A DNA stretch of 64,000 bases from Agarivorans sp050870875 (GCF_050870875.2 NZ_CP194041.2:3596001-3660000), one strand, 5' to 3'. Counted from the stretch's first letter, positions 17,155 to 26,262 are shown. Made by a program: numbers and translations. The notes: generated by a model from the sequence alone, not told the origin.

Positions 17155-18012
17155 TTAACGCCCCAGCGTCTTACTGAATGATTGGCCACTCAGTTTCAGC
17201 CCCAAGGCGACCACCGCAGAAGAAACCACCAATAACACCACCCCAAAAGCAGCCCCTAACTCCCAGTTAAAACGAGTAATAAACTGGGTGAAAATTTGCT
17301 CGGTAAACCATAGGCTATCTTTTCCGCCCAATAAGCGCGGCGTTAAGTAATTCCCTAAACACAGCATAAACACCATAATGCATCCAGAGACGATGCCAGG
17401 CATGGCATAAGGGATCACAATCGATTGAGTCACGTTCCAGCCGTTCCCACCTAAATCATAACCGGCTTCAATCAAGCTTTGATCTAAGCCTTCCAGCGTA
17501 CTCACCAAAGGCACCACCATAAACAGCATGGAGGTATAAACCAAACCAATCAACATGCTCACATCATTGTATAAAAACTCGATTGGCTGCTCGGTTAAAC
17601 CCAGAGCCATTAAGCCTTGGCTAATCACTCCAGATTCGCGCAACAGGATCATCCAGCCATAAGTTCGCACTAACTCACTCACCCAAAATGGCAATAAACA
17701 ACTCAGCAATAACAAGCGCTTGCTACGTCCCTTAGCCACTTTTGCGATAAAAAATGCAACTGGAAAACTAATCACTAAGGTAATAAAGGTGGCCAATAAC
17801 GACATCCACACGGTGCGTAACAAGGTGTGCCAATACAAGGGTTCAGAAAAGAACTGCTGATACTGATAAAGGCCAACACTGTCACCCACACTATAATCAC
17901 GCTTGATTAAAGATAGCTCTAACATTTGCAAATGTGGCAATACAATCAACAGCACAAACCACAGCAGAAAAGGCAAGATTAATAAATAAAAGCCCAGAGT
18001 TTTAGCTTTCAC
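17155..18012 (-). CDS. ABC transporter permease, polyamine type (PotB/PotH-like)
   Basis: Inner-membrane permease of 285 residues with about six helices; the first (~6-27) follows a short basic N-terminus (MKAKTLGF). The EAA-type loop is IEAGYDLGGNGWNVTQSIVIPYAMPG (~residue 188). It overlaps the end of the ATPase gene by 11 bp, implying translational coupling. It pairs with the permease downstream to form the channel. Confidence 0.86.
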   Translation of the reverse strand: MKAKTLGFYLLILPFLLWFVLLIVLPHLQMLELSLIKRDYSVGDSVGLYQYQQFFSEPLYWHTLLRTVWMSLLATFITLVISFPVAFFIAKVAKGRSKRLLLLSCLLPFWVSELVRTYGWMILLRESGVISQGLMALGLTEQPIEFLYNDVSMLIGLVYTSMLFMVVPLVSTLEGLDQSLIEAGYDLGGNGWNVTQSIVIPYAMPGIVSGCIMVFMLCLGNYLTPRLLGGKDSLWFTEQIFTQFITRFNWELGAAFGVVLLVVSSAVVALGLKLSGQSFSKTLGR

Positions 18013-19117
18013 CGTTCACCTCTTTCGTGATACAGCGCGCTTGAGATGCATTCCAATAAATACGTAATGGGCTACCGACCACAATATTTTGCAAAGCAAA
18101 GTCAGCGCCAGGGGAAACCCGATAAAGCTCATCATGATGCTGGTCTCTCACCATTAAGGTCGAGCTGGCGCCATCAAACAGACACTCCTCAACCTTCACA
18201 TCAAACTGATTATCCGCTTTCACATCTTCACCCACCTTGGCGATACCAATCGCCTCTGGCCGAACAAATACATTTACGGTGGTTTGCGGACGCTGCTGCA
18301 CATCGGTTTCAACGATCAAGTGTCGCCCTCGGGCGGTCTTCAATAGCGCCACCGCTTGCCGTTGCTCGACCACCACCGCCGATAGTTGATTGGTTTGTCC
18401 AACAAACTTAGCCACAAAGGCTGACTGCGGTTGATAATAAAGTTGCTGCGGACTTGCCACCTGCTCGAAGCGGCCACGGTTCATCACCGCTACTTTATCC
18501 GACATCACCAAGGCTTCAGACTGATCATGCGTAATGTAAATAAAGGTGGTACCAAACTCACGTTGTAAGTGTTTAAGCTCAACCTTCATCTTCTCTCTAA
18601 GTTTTAGATCTAAAGCACCTAGCGGCTCATCAAGTAATAATAAACGCGGCTCTAAGACCAGACTACGGGCGATCGCAATCCGTTGTTTTTGGCCACCCGA
18701 CAACTGGGCAATTTGCTTCTGTTGGCTACCGTCTAAACCCACTCGGCTGAGTACATCTTTAATTTTTTCGCTTCGCTCAGCCGCTTTCACACCACGACGC
18801 TTTAAACCATAAGCGATGTTCTCAGCCACATTCATGTTGGGAAATAAGGCCAAGTGCTGAAACACCATATTCACCGGACGCTTATTGGGCGCCAGCTCAT
18901 TGACTCGCTTTTGATGGATACGGATCTCGCCCTCACTGGGGAATTCAAAACCAGCGAGCATCCTTAGCAAGGTGGTTTTACCACAGCCCGAAGGCCCTAA
19001 AATAGAAAAGAAAGACCCAGCTTCAACATTAAAATTTAAACCGTCTACTGCGGTAAAATCAGAAAAGTGTTTAGAGAGGTGTTCACATTCAAGATCAAAT
19101 TTAGCGTTTCCCGCCAT
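18002..19117 (-). CDS. ABC transporter ATP-binding protein, polyamine type (PotA/PotG-like)
   Basis: Cytoplasmic ATPase of 371 residues that powers the adjacent permeases. Walker A GPSGCGKTTLL (~38), Q-loop in VFQHLALFPNMNV, signature LSGGQKQRIAIARSL (~140), Walker B RLLLLDEPLGALD (~158) and the switch His in THDQSEA. A C-terminal TOBE-like regulatory domain (~285-360) is typical of the polyamine/iron/sugar ATPase group. It begins 57 bp after the binding-protein gene and overlaps the next permease. Confidence 0.9.
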   Translation of the reverse strand: MAGNAKFDLECEHLSKHFSDFTAVDGLNFNVEAGSFFSILGPSGCGKTTLLRMLAGFEFPSEGEIRIHQKRVNELAPNKRPVNMVFQHLALFPNMNVAENIAYGLKRRGVKAAERSEKIKDVLSRVGLDGSQQKQIAQLSGGQKQRIAIARSLVLEPRLLLLDEPLGALDLKLREKMKVELKHLQREFGTTFIYITHDQSEALVMSDKVAVMNRGRFEQVASPQQLYYQPQSAFVAKFVGQTNQLSAVVVEQRQAVALLKTARGRHLIVETDVQQRPQTTVNVFVRPEAIGIAKVGEDVKADNQFDVKVEECLFDGASSTLMVRDQHHDELYRVSPGADFALQNIVVGSPLRIYWNASQARCITKEVNGES

Positions 19118-19174
19118 AGTACAAGTACATCCAAAGGTAAAAAAAGAAGGGCCTTACGGCCCATTGATAAGTGC

Positions 19175-20245
19175 TTATTGTGCCGCTTGCACGCGATCCA
19201 GCACCTTGCCTTCCATGGCTTCTAAGCCAGCAGGTACTGCGGGATACCATTTAATATTATCAATATCATCGCTACTAAAACTGGCATTAAACTGTGCTTT
19301 AGCCACTTCGTTCACATAGGCATCGGAGCCTTTCGAGGCGGTGAAGTTACCCGCAGACTCGGTAATTTTTGCTGCGATTTCTGGACGCATCACAAAATTG
19401 ATCCATTGATAAGCGGCGTCGACGGCTTTTGACTTGCGTGGAATCGCAAAAGTATCAATCCAACCTAGCGCGCCAGACTTTGGTGCAACAAACTGAATAT
19501 TGGCTTGATCTCGGTTTAACTTCCAACCGCCTGCATCCCAAGCCATCGCGGCAACCACTTCGTTGGCACGCATCAGGTTCATCAACTCATCACCACCAGA
19601 CCAGTAAGTTTTCACGATGGGCTTACATTCCACAAGCTTCGCTTCAACCTTATCCAAGATCTGTTGGTATTTGGCAGGATCGGCGTAAGCCGCAAAAGGA
19701 TCTTCGCCAAGAGCAAAAGCAAAAGCAATTAAAGTAGGACGTTTCAAACGGTAAGAAATTTTGCCCTGATACTTGCTTTGACATAAATCGGTATAGTCAG
19801 CTACATCTTTGGCCATGTTACCGTTCACCACCAAACCGCTGGTTCCCCAAACATGCGGAACACCAAATACTTTATCGCCCACGGCAGTATTTTTCTTGGT
19901 CGCATCGAGCATTGAACTAATAATTTGTTTCTGGTCAATTCGGGCTAAATCGATGGGCTGATAAATACCAAACTGTAGTTGCACACCAGTGATACGGTCT
20001 TGACTAGGTTGCGCCAAATCGAAACCAGAGCCGCCTGTTGCGCGTAACTTAGAAATCATATCTTCGTTGTTTGATTTGGTAACTTTTACTTCAATACCAG
20101 TTTCTTTTTGAAACAAATCGATCACCTCTTGAGGCGCATAACCGCCCCAAGTTAGTAGACGAAGTGTTTCGGCACTGGCTTGCACACTTGCCATGGCTCC
20201 CATACCAAGTAACAAGCTGCTTATTGCAAAACGTTTATTCAACAT
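19175..20245 (-). CDS. Periplasmic substrate-binding protein, polyamine type (PotD/PotF-like)
   Basis: Captures the substrate in the periplasm for the downstream ABC permeases. 356 residues with a signal peptide (MLNKRFAISSLLLGMGAMASVQASA) cleaved around residue 25. The mature protein begins ETLRLLTWGGYAPQEVIDLF, typical of spermidine/putrescine-type binding proteins (family 1/8 extracellular solute-binding). The ATG at 20245 is preferred over one four codons earlier because GGAAG then has correct spacing. Polyamine specificity is likely but not proved; related proteins bind other cations. First gene of the operon. Confidence 0.87.
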   Translation of the reverse strand: MLNKRFAISSLLLGMGAMASVQASAETLRLLTWGGYAPQEVIDLFQKETGIEVKVTKSNNEDMISKLRATGGSGFDLAQPSQDRITGVQLQFGIYQPIDLARIDQKQIISSMLDATKKNTAVGDKVFGVPHVWGTSGLVVNGNMAKDVADYTDLCQSKYQGKISYRLKRPTLIAFAFALGEDPFAAYADPAKYQQILDKVEAKLVECKPIVKTYWSGGDELMNLMRANEVVAAMAWDAGGWKLNRDQANIQFVAPKSGALGWIDTFAIPRKSKAVDAAYQWINFVMRPEIAAKITESAGNFTASKGSDAYVNEVAKAQFNASFSSDDIDNIKWYPAVPAGLEAMEGKVLDRVQAAQ

Positions 20246-20762
20246 AATATCTTCCATGTATTTCTAAGGTTAATTGGGCTGCCGACTAATACAGCAGCGA
20301 TACAACAACTATTTGATAAACATGCACTACTTTTATGACACAAATGTGAAGCTGCAAGCAACTAAAAAATGAATAAAAATCAAGCTAAAGCCAGCCAGGC
20401 CGCCTTAAAACAAGCGCTTACCTGACAAAACAACGGCCAAAAAAACCACCCATTGTGACAAAAATATGAATTCTAGATAACAGAATAACCAATGACCAGA
20501 AGTTAACCAGTAGTGAATTGTGCTACTTATATCGGCAATAAGCAGCTAACAATGCTACCTGCATACAATACCTCCAGTAACCACCAAATCATCGGCCATT
20601 TGCTACTTTATATAATTAAATCAATTGAATGAGTGACCTAGCTCCAGAATAATCCTCTCTCTTATGGGCGGCGACATAAGCGTATAAAAATATCCCTTGC
20701 CTCATCCTTAGCACCAGTAAACCAGCTTTTTACGATTTGCACTTGCATGCACAAAAATACCG
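20246..20762. other. Divergent intergenic region between the ABC operon and recN
   Basis: About 520 bp, AT-rich, with no convincing ORF. It must hold the promoter of the polyamine-type operon. No operator was identified on that side; the recN LexA boxes occupy its right end. Confidence 0.5.
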
Positions 20763-20797
20763 CTATATATTTATACAGCAACTGTATGGATAAACAG
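20763..20797 (+). promoter_or_regulatory. Two LexA (SOS) boxes upstream of recN
   Basis: CTGTATGGATAAACAG (20782-20797) fits CTG-N10-CAG and ends 8 bp before the start codon. CTATATATTTATACAG (20763-20778), 19 bp upstream, fits with one arm substitution (CTA for CTG). Paired boxes predict tight SOS control of recN, as in E. coli. Confidence 0.8.
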
Positions 20798-20805
20798 GTA
20801 TAGGA

Positions 20806-22473
20806 ATGCTCACTCAACTCAGCGTACAAAACTTTGCAATTGTTCGGTTCTTAGAGCTCGATTTAAGCCGAGGCATGACCACCATCACTGGTGAAACTGG
20901 TGCCGGTAAATCAATTGCAATCGATGCCTTAGGCTTGTGTTTAGGTAACCGAGCGGAAGCGAGCATGGTGCGCCAGGGTGCCAGTAAGGCAGAAGTCAGT
21001 GCGCAATTTGAGATCAGCCAGAACCAAGCCGCGCGGCTATGGCTGCAGCAAAATGAGCTGTTAAGCGACGATGATTGCATATTACGCCGAGTAGTCACCA
21101 AAGAAGGTCGCTCTAAAGCCTATATCAATGGTACTGCGGTACCCTTGGCACAACTCAAACAACTAGGGCAATACCTCGTTAGCATTCATGGGCAACATGC
21201 GCATCAGCTATTGCTTAAACCCAGCCAACAACTGGCGATTGTCGATCAGTATGCCGCTCATCCGCAATTGCTGAGTGAAGTGAAACAAGCTTACCAGCAT
21301 TGGAAAGGCCTCTGTAACGAGCAAGAACTTGCCCAACAGCAACAAAAAGAACTGCTGGCCCAACAACAACTGCTTGAATATCAGGTTAAAGAATTAGACG
21401 AGTTTTCTCTGGCTGAAGGGGAATACCAAACGATAGAACAACAACATCAGCGTCTTTCTCACAGCACCGAGCTGCAACAAAGTAGTTTTCAGCTTAGCCA
21501 GCTGCTAGCCTTAGATGAGCAAGTTAATGTACTAGACATGCTAGGCCAAGCCTGTAGAACCACCAGCCAGCTTCTCGCGCTCGATCCCAAACTCGAAAAC
21601 ATCAACAACCTGTTACACGATGCACAGATTCAGATTGAAGAAGCCAGCCAACAGTTAGGCCATTACAGCGAACAGCTAGACTACGACCCAGAGTTATTTG
21701 CCGAGTTAGAACTGCGACTCAGCCAAGCCCTGGAGCTGGCCAGAAAACACCATACCAACGCCGAACAACTGCCAGCACTACATTTGAATTTACAGCAACA
21801 GTTAGAACAGCTGAGCCAACAAAGCCAGCGCTTCGAGCATCTTACGGAAGACATTGAGCAGGCATGGCAAATTTATCTAAGTAAGGCCAATAAGCTATCG
21901 AAAAGTCGCGAACGTGCCGCCAGCAGTCTCAGTAAATTAATCACCAAAGAAATCCATAAACTCAGTATGGCGAAAGCCCAATGTGAATTTGCACTACAAA
22001 GTGATGCCAGCCAGTTCACCAATTCAAATGGCGTAGATCGCGTCGAGTTGCGGGTAACCACCAACCCTGGTCAGCCGATGCAAAGTATTGATAAAGTGGC
22101 CTCTGGCGGAGAGCTCTCCCGTATTGGTTTGGCCATTCAAGTGATTTGCTCAGCTAGTATTTTAACCCCAACCCTGATCTTCGATGAAGTTGACGTAGGC
22201 ATTAGTGGACCAACCGCCGCAGTGGTGGGCGGCATGCTACGAAAACTTGGGCAACAGTGCCAAGTATTGTGTGTGACCCACTTACCACAGGTAGCGGGAC
22301 ATGGTCATCAGCAGATGTTAGTGAGCAAACAACAGAAGAAAAATGAAACCATCACCAACATGCTCACTTTAAACGGCCAACAACGTCTCGAAGAATTGGC
22401 TCGCCTGCTTGCCGGCGATGCAATTACCCCTTCTGCACTGGCAAATGCGCAAGAATTGTTGGTTGAAGACTAA
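20806..22473 (+). CDS. recN: DNA repair protein RecN
   Basis: SMC-like ATPase acting in recombinational repair of double-strand breaks. 555 residues (E. coli 553). Walker A in TGETGAGKSIAIDALG (~residue 30), a long Gln-rich coiled-coil middle (~150-370), signature SGGELSRIGLAIQV (~430) and Walker B TLIFDEVDVGISG (~455), followed by the His switch VTHLPQVAGH. Its start lies immediately downstream of two LexA boxes, so SOS induction is expected. Confidence 0.97.
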   Translation: MLTQLSVQNFAIVRFLELDLSRGMTTITGETGAGKSIAIDALGLCLGNRAEASMVRQGASKAEVSAQFEISQNQAARLWLQQNELLSDDDCILRRVVTKEGRSKAYINGTAVPLAQLKQLGQYLVSIHGQHAHQLLLKPSQQLAIVDQYAAHPQLLSEVKQAYQHWKGLCNEQELAQQQQKELLAQQQLLEYQVKELDEFSLAEGEYQTIEQQHQRLSHSTELQQSSFQLSQLLALDEQVNVLDMLGQACRTTSQLLALDPKLENINNLLHDAQIQIEEASQQLGHYSEQLDYDPELFAELELRLSQALELARKHHTNAEQLPALHLNLQQQLEQLSQQSQRFEHLTEDIEQAWQIYLSKANKLSKSRERAASSLSKLITKEIHKLSMAKAQCEFALQSDASQFTNSNGVDRVELRVTTNPGQPMQSIDKVASGGELSRIGLAIQVICSASILTPTLIFDEVDVGISGPTAAVVGGMLRKLGQQCQVLCVTHLPQVAGHGHQQMLVSKQQKKNETITNMLTLNGQQRLEELARLLAGDAITPSALANAQELLVED

Positions 22474-22550
22474 ATTCTTCGTAGTAGACGCTTCTTTTTC
22501 GGGCGGGGCTTGGTTATGATGCCTTCCTTAACAAGGAGCTTCGATTAACA

Positions 22551-22916
22551 ATGCGTTTCACAGCTAAAATTTTTATTCTACTTGCCAGCCTCGGGCTTAG
22601 CGCCTGTTCAGCCTTCGATTGGATGGTATATAAGGTTGATATCCCACAGGGTAACTACATCGACGACGCCAAAGTAGAGCAGCTCCGCGTCAACATGACC
22701 AAGGAGCAGGTTCAATTTGTATTGGGTTCACCGATGTTAGTCGATGCTTTCGACCAAGAACGTTGGTACTACCTATACAGTTACAAAAGTGGCAATGGCT
22801 CACTCGAACGAAGAAATTTGGTGGTTGAGTTTGTGAATAACCACCTAGCGCTGGTTGAAGGTGACTACCAAATTAGTAAAGACTTTATGGTGCCTCTCGA
22901 AGACGAAACCAGCTAA
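22551..22916 (+). CDS. bamE: Outer membrane assembly lipoprotein BamE (SmpA)
   Basis: Small lipoprotein of the BAM complex that inserts beta-barrels in the outer membrane. 121 residues. Signal peptide with lipobox LSAC (Cys 19), then the conserved IPQGNYIDDAKVEQLRVNMTKEQVQFVLGSPML and RWYYLYSYKSG blocks of the SmpA/OmlA domain. AAGGAG precedes the ATG. It follows recN, as in many relatives, and ends in a bidirectional terminator. Confidence 0.95.
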   Translation: MRFTAKIFILLASLGLSACSAFDWMVYKVDIPQGNYIDDAKVEQLRVNMTKEQVQFVLGSPMLVDAFDQERWYYLYSYKSGNGSLERRNLVVEFVNNHLALVEGDYQISKDFMVPLEDETS

Positions 22917-22933
22917 CTGCCCCCAAGCACATA

Positions 22934-22962
22934 AAAAAGCCAGATCATCGATCTGGCTTTTT
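22934..22962. terminator. Bidirectional Rho-independent terminator
   Basis: AAAAAGCCAGATC and GATCTGGCTTTTT form a long stem with T runs both ways between convergent bamE and rnfH. Confidence 0.9.
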
Positions 22963-22965
22963 AGT

Positions 22966-23310
22966 TTAAGCTTCAGCGCGTAGCTTGGGCCTGCCACCGG
23001 TGGTTTTATCTGCCCTCCCCGCCGCCTTTGCGCGTTCTGCTCTAATTTTACGAAGCTCTTTAGGATCGGCAATTAAGGGGCGATAGATTTCAATTCTATC
23101 GCCATCACGTAAAGTTTGATTCAATTTAGCCGCTCGACTAAAAATACCAACCGAAGCCGACTCGGGCTCAATCTCTGGAAAATGATCCACAATACCCGAC
23201 TGCTTAATGGCGGCCAAAATATCGCAGCCTTGTGCAACACTCAGAGCCAGTAATACTTGACGCGCTGGTAAGCCATATACCACTTCAATATTAATTTTTT
23301 CGCTCACCAC
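22966..23310 (-). CDS. rnfH: RnfH family protein (UPF0125)
   Basis: Small ubiquitin-like (beta-grasp) protein of 114 residues of unclear function. In Enterobacteria it is paired with the toxin-like ratA. Conserved features are the start INIEVVYGLPARQ and the C-terminal RDGDRIEIYRPLIADPKELRKIRAERA. It starts at GTG, and the start overlaps the ratA stop by one base (TAGTG), so it is translationally coupled. The last ~20 residues are a basic tail. Confidence 0.9.
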   Translation of the reverse strand: MVSEKINIEVVYGLPARQVLLALSVAQGCDILAAIKQSGIVDHFPEIEPESASVGIFSRAAKLNQTLRDGDRIEIYRPLIADPKELRKIRAERAKAAGRADKTTGGRPKLRAEA

Positions 23311-23738
23311 TAATACACCTGTTTTGCTCGGTCGACAAAAGCCTGCACCATCGAGCCGGCCAATTCTTGAAAGACTCGGCCAAAGGCCGCTGCAATCAAC
23401 TTGTTGCTAAATTCAAAGTTCAAATCCAGCATCACCTTACAGGCTTGCTCATCTAAAGCGACAAAATGCCATACTCCAGTTAAGGACTTAAACGGTCCAT
23501 TCACCAAATTCATCTGAATCGATTGATCTTCAGTTAAAGTATTTTCCGTCACAAAGCTGTTTTTAATACCAGCCTTGGCCACCCCAACCTGAGCCACCAT
23601 GCTCAGCGGGCCCTGCTCAATAATTTCACTACTCACGCACCCCGGTAAAAACTCGGGATAAGCGTCAACATCATTCACTAATTGGTACATTTGCTTGGCA
23701 CTAAACATCACCAAGGCACTACGGTTTACTTGCGGCAT
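23310..23738 (-). CDS. ratA: RatA family protein (START/polyketide-cyclase fold)
   Basis: Protein of 142 residues related to E. coli RatA, which blocks 70S ribosome association, and to mitochondrial Coq10, which binds ubiquinone; which role applies here is open. Family signatures: MPQVNRSALVMFSAKQMYQLVNDVDAYPEFLPGC at the start and FSNKLIAAAFGRVFQELAGSMVQAFVDRA at the end. The frame is open 28 codons upstream, but the ATG at 23738 matches the family and has a GAGTGGG site. Forms a coupled pair with rnfH, divergent from smpB. Confidence 0.92.
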   Translation of the reverse strand: MPQVNRSALVMFSAKQMYQLVNDVDAYPEFLPGCVSSEIIEQGPLSMVAQVGVAKAGIKNSFVTENTLTEDQSIQMNLVNGPFKSLTGVWHFVALDEQACKVMLDLNFEFSNKLIAAAFGRVFQELAGSMVQAFVDRAKQVY

Positions 23739-23839
23739 AACCCACTCTTTCTTCAAATCTGGCAACATTTTAGCATTCGCACGGCTAAACCGCACAATAT
23801 CAGTTTTAAACCCTCGCTGCATGCGTATAATAGCGGTCT

Positions 23840-24325
23840 ATGAGTAAGAATAAATCAAAATCAAAAGCCGGTTCAAATACCATCGCGCTGAATAAAAGAG
23901 CGCGCCATGAATACCGTATCGAAGATAAATTCGAAGCGGGTATTGAACTTCAAGGCTGGGAAGTTAAATCAATGAGAACCGGTAAGGTTAACATCGCCGA
24001 GAGCTACGTATATGTTCGCGACGGTGAAGCCTTTGTTTCCGGTTTAAATGTTCAACCCTTATTATCGGCTTCCACTCACGTGGTTGCCGACCCAACCCGG
24101 ATCCGCAAACTGCTGCTAAACCGACGCGAGTTAGATAAACTGATTGGCGCGGTTGAACGCCAAGGTTATACCATTGTTGCCACGGCGCTCTACTGGAAAG
24201 CCTCTTGGGCCAAACTAGAGATAGGCTTAGCCAAAGGGAAGAAAGATCAAGACAAACGCGAGGACGAGAAAGATCGCGAATGGCAACGCACCAAAGACCG
24301 AGTGATGAAACACAGCTTTAGATAA
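23840..24325 (+). CDS. smpB: SsrA-binding protein SmpB
   Basis: Binds tmRNA and delivers it to stalled ribosomes for trans-translation. 161 residues (E. coli 160). Recognisable blocks are NKRARHEYRIEDKFEAGIELQGWEVKS, NIAESYVYVRDGEAFVSG and the basic tail DRVMKHSFR. The tmRNA gene follows 86 bp downstream, the classical pairing. Confidence 0.98.
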   Translation: MSKNKSKSKAGSNTIALNKRARHEYRIEDKFEAGIELQGWEVKSMRTGKVNIAESYVYVRDGEAFVSGLNVQPLLSASTHVVADPTRIRKLLLNRRELDKLIGAVERQGYTIVATALYWKASWAKLEIGLAKGKKDQDKREDEKDREWQRTKDRVMKHSFR

Positions 24326-24411
24326 ACACTCAACTGGACAAATAAACAGCATTTAAACCCAAGCCGCTATCGGTTTGTATCAGGCTTGTGTTAGAATGTT
24401 CTAGAAATTCC

Positions 24412-24778
24412 GGGGCTGAATTGGATTCGACAGGATCAGGAAGGCTTGTGGAGCATGTCGTGGGGCGGTTTGCCACGTAAAAAGCCGCAAAAAAATAGTC
24501 GCAAACGACGAAAACTACGCACTAGCAGCTTAATAACCTGCTAGAGCACTTCTACCCTAGCTTCCGCTTGTAAGACGGGGAATCATAGAAGTTCAAACCC
24601 AAACAAGATAGCGAGGGACGCTTTGACTAGAGAGCCGAACCGCGAAATAGAATTCTGGTATGTGAGTAAGTGGCGTGTTTGTTCGCAGCTTGCTAACGAG
24701 AATAAAGACAAACTAAGCATGTAGCGCCATTGGTTAGAATGGTTTTGGACGCGGGTTCGAAACCCGCCAGCTCCACCA
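24412..24778 (+). ncRNA. ssrA: Transfer-messenger RNA (tmRNA)
   Basis: Rescues stalled ribosomes with SmpB. The 5' end GGGGCTGAATTGGATTCGAC and the 3' end with T-loop GGTTCGAAACC and CCA (24776-24778) form the tRNA-like domain. The tag frame (24501-24530) encodes ANDENYALAA and ends in tandem stops TAATAA. Length is 367 nt (E. coli 363). The 3' end of ssrA is a common integration site, and the accessory region starts right after it. Confidence 0.98.
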
Positions 24779-24790
24779 ATACCACAAAGA

Positions 24791-24816
24791 AAGACGTCTT
24801 AGGGCGTCTTTTTTTG
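24791..24816 (+). terminator. Rho-independent terminator of ssrA
   Basis: AAGACG(T)/(G)CGTCTT stem with a following run of seven or more T, 12 bp after the tmRNA CCA. Confidence 0.85.
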
Positions 24817-24846
24817 TACCTGTAATTCGCCTTAGCAATACAAAGT

Positions 24847-24945
24847 ATGTAAATCCACGCCCCTGCGTGAGGGGCGACTGCAAGTGGCGAAATATAAAGG
24901 TACTTAATTGTCAGTTTCAATCCACGCCCCTGCGTGAGGGGCGAC
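24847..24945 (-). CRISPR. Remnant CRISPR array: two repeats, one complete spacer, no cas genes
   Basis: Repeat 2 (24914-24945, 32 nt) reads GTTTCAATCCACGCCCCTGC... ending GGGGCGAC. Repeat 1 (24847-24878) is identical over its last 27 nt and degenerate over the first five or six. The spacer between them (24879-24913) is 35 nt. Repeat length, the internal palindrome GCCCC/GGGGC and spacer size fit type I-C. Type I-C repeats end GGATTGAAAC when read in transcription direction, so the array runs on the minus strand and the degenerate repeat is the leader-distal end. A possible second spacer of about 35 nt (24946-24980) is cut by the RAYT-like element. Confidence 0.85.
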
Positions 24946-24981
24946 AAATCACCATCTAATAAGGATTACGAGAAAGAACAG

Positions 24982-26262
24982 AAAGCGGACACCCATAATA
25001 ATAACCATGGAGACAGCAACACCGTTTGTAAAAGTAATTCCACTACAGTTATTTAGTTCTGAGGCTGTTGTCATGCGGATTGGTGGCTGAATTCATCATT
25101 AATGACTCATTTTGATGATTTCTGAGCCAATGCACGCCTCAACAAGGCTGATGATTGAGGGTGGTTCGAAAGTAAGCTCGCGCCTAAGCGCGATTTAGCA
25201 AACGTTTGCTGCAACTTAAACCGGCCGTTCGTTTATGCCCCATATGCTGATGGTATTGTCTGAGCAAGCTTTCTTGACCGACTGCGCCAGAAAAGTGCCG
25301 TTCAAACTCGCGACTTAAAATCAGCCACTGCGCTTCATTTATCCCTAAGCGTTGGATGATGGAACTTTCGCCACTGTCGATGTCACCCCGTTTATCCTCT
25401 CTTACCATGCGCCCGGTCATATCAACCAACTCAAGATAGTCTTTCAACTCAAAGGGTAAGCCTTGGGGCATCGGCTCTCTTGGATTGCCCACAAAGGGAA
25501 ACAGGTTTGTTGCCTGGGCTTGTTTTAGCTGAGCGGCTTTTGCTCGTCGCTGTACGCTGGTATGAGCGGAGTCCTCTGGTGTACTTGCCATCTTGGCTCT
25601 GATGGGGTTTAGGTCTACGTAAGCCATACACGCCATGAGGGCGGCTTCATCCAAAAGCGCTTGGGATTTAAAGCGCCCTTCCCAAAATCGACCGGTACAT
25701 TGGTCTTCTTGATTGGCGGCTCGCGCAATGTGTTCGTTTAAATGGCGCATAAACCAGCTTAAGTCATACAGGCGAGTCCGATACACTTCGGCGGTGGCGC
25801 GAATGGCTTGTAGTTGCACCTCACTTAACTGCGGTCGTAACTCAAGGTTGAGATACATCTGAGTCAGTAAGGTGCCCTGATGCAAGCTATGCCAACGCGC
25901 TAACACTTCATCCATTGACCAAGCTTCTGCTTGCGGCTGATTAACATGTAGCACGAGGTGGGTATGATTACTCATGACAGCATAAGCACAAACATCAATC
26001 GCGAACACCGAGGCCAATTTGAGCAGATAATCCTCGACCCACTGGCGGCGATGCTCATAGCTTTTACCACTTACCTTGTCTTCGCCACATAAAAAAGCCC
26101 GCCGAACACAACGGGAAACACAATGATAGTAGGGTGTATCCGATAAGCTCACTTGTGATTTTCTAGGCTTAGGCATATAGCAACTCTACGCACAATGAGG
26201 ACAAACTAAGCGTAGAGCACTAATTGATTCATCGCCAGTTAGAATGGGTGTCCTATTATCTT
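24982..26262 (-). mobile_element. RAYT-like (HUH/Y1) element, copy 1
   Basis: About 1281 bp. The left end carries AAAGCGGACACCCATAATAA and the right end ATGGGTGTCCTATTATCTT, so GGACACCCAT is present in inverted orientation near both ends. It holds one transposase gene (minus strand), about 200 bp of hairpin-rich DNA on the 3' side of that gene, and about 85 bp on its 5' side. Near-identical copies lie at 26476 and 31975. The outer bases AACA(C/G) before the left end are shared by all copies and may be element or target. Confidence 0.8.
25184..26176 (-). CDS. RAYT-like HUH/Y1 transposase, copy 1
   Basis: 330-residue relative of IS200/REP-associated tyrosine transposases, single-strand DNA nucleases that use an HUH motif and one tyrosine. 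The HUH site is MSNHTHLVLHV (~residue 70), and the likely nucleophile is the Tyr in MACMAYVDLNPIRAK (~180). The N-terminus MPKPRKSQVSLSDTPYYHCVSRC is the usual start of the family. It is longer than IS200 TnpA (~150), with an extra C-terminal half (~210-330) that may bind DNA. Over 95% identical to the other two copies, so all three look recently active. Confidence 0.88.
   Translation of the reverse strand: MPKPRKSQVSLSDTPYYHCVSRCVRRAFLCGEDKVSGKSYEHRRQWVEDYLLKLASVFAIDVCAYAVMSNHTHLVLHVNQPQAEAWSMDEVLARWHSLHQGTLLTQMYLNLELRPQLSEVQLQAIRATAEVYRTRLYDLSWFMRHLNEHIARAANQEDQCTGRFWEGRFKSQALLDEAALMACMAYVDLNPIRAKMASTPEDSAHTSVQRRAKAAQLKQAQATNLFPFVGNPREPMPQGLPFELKDYLELVDMTGRMVREDKRGDIDSGESSIIQRLGINEAQWLILSREFERHFSGAVGQESLLRQYHQHMGHKRTAGLSCSKRLLNRA

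Noticed and set aside
24752..24778. Integrated island bounded by duplicated tmRNA ends
   Set aside because: No second copy of the tmRNA 3' end and no tyrosine integrase were found in the window, so a specific att-bounded island cannot be supported.
24693..24947. An 84-codon minus-strand frame across the tmRNA 3' end and CRISPR remnant
   Set aside because: It runs through tmRNA, terminator and repeats and repeats the CRISPR palindrome in translation; a shadow frame.
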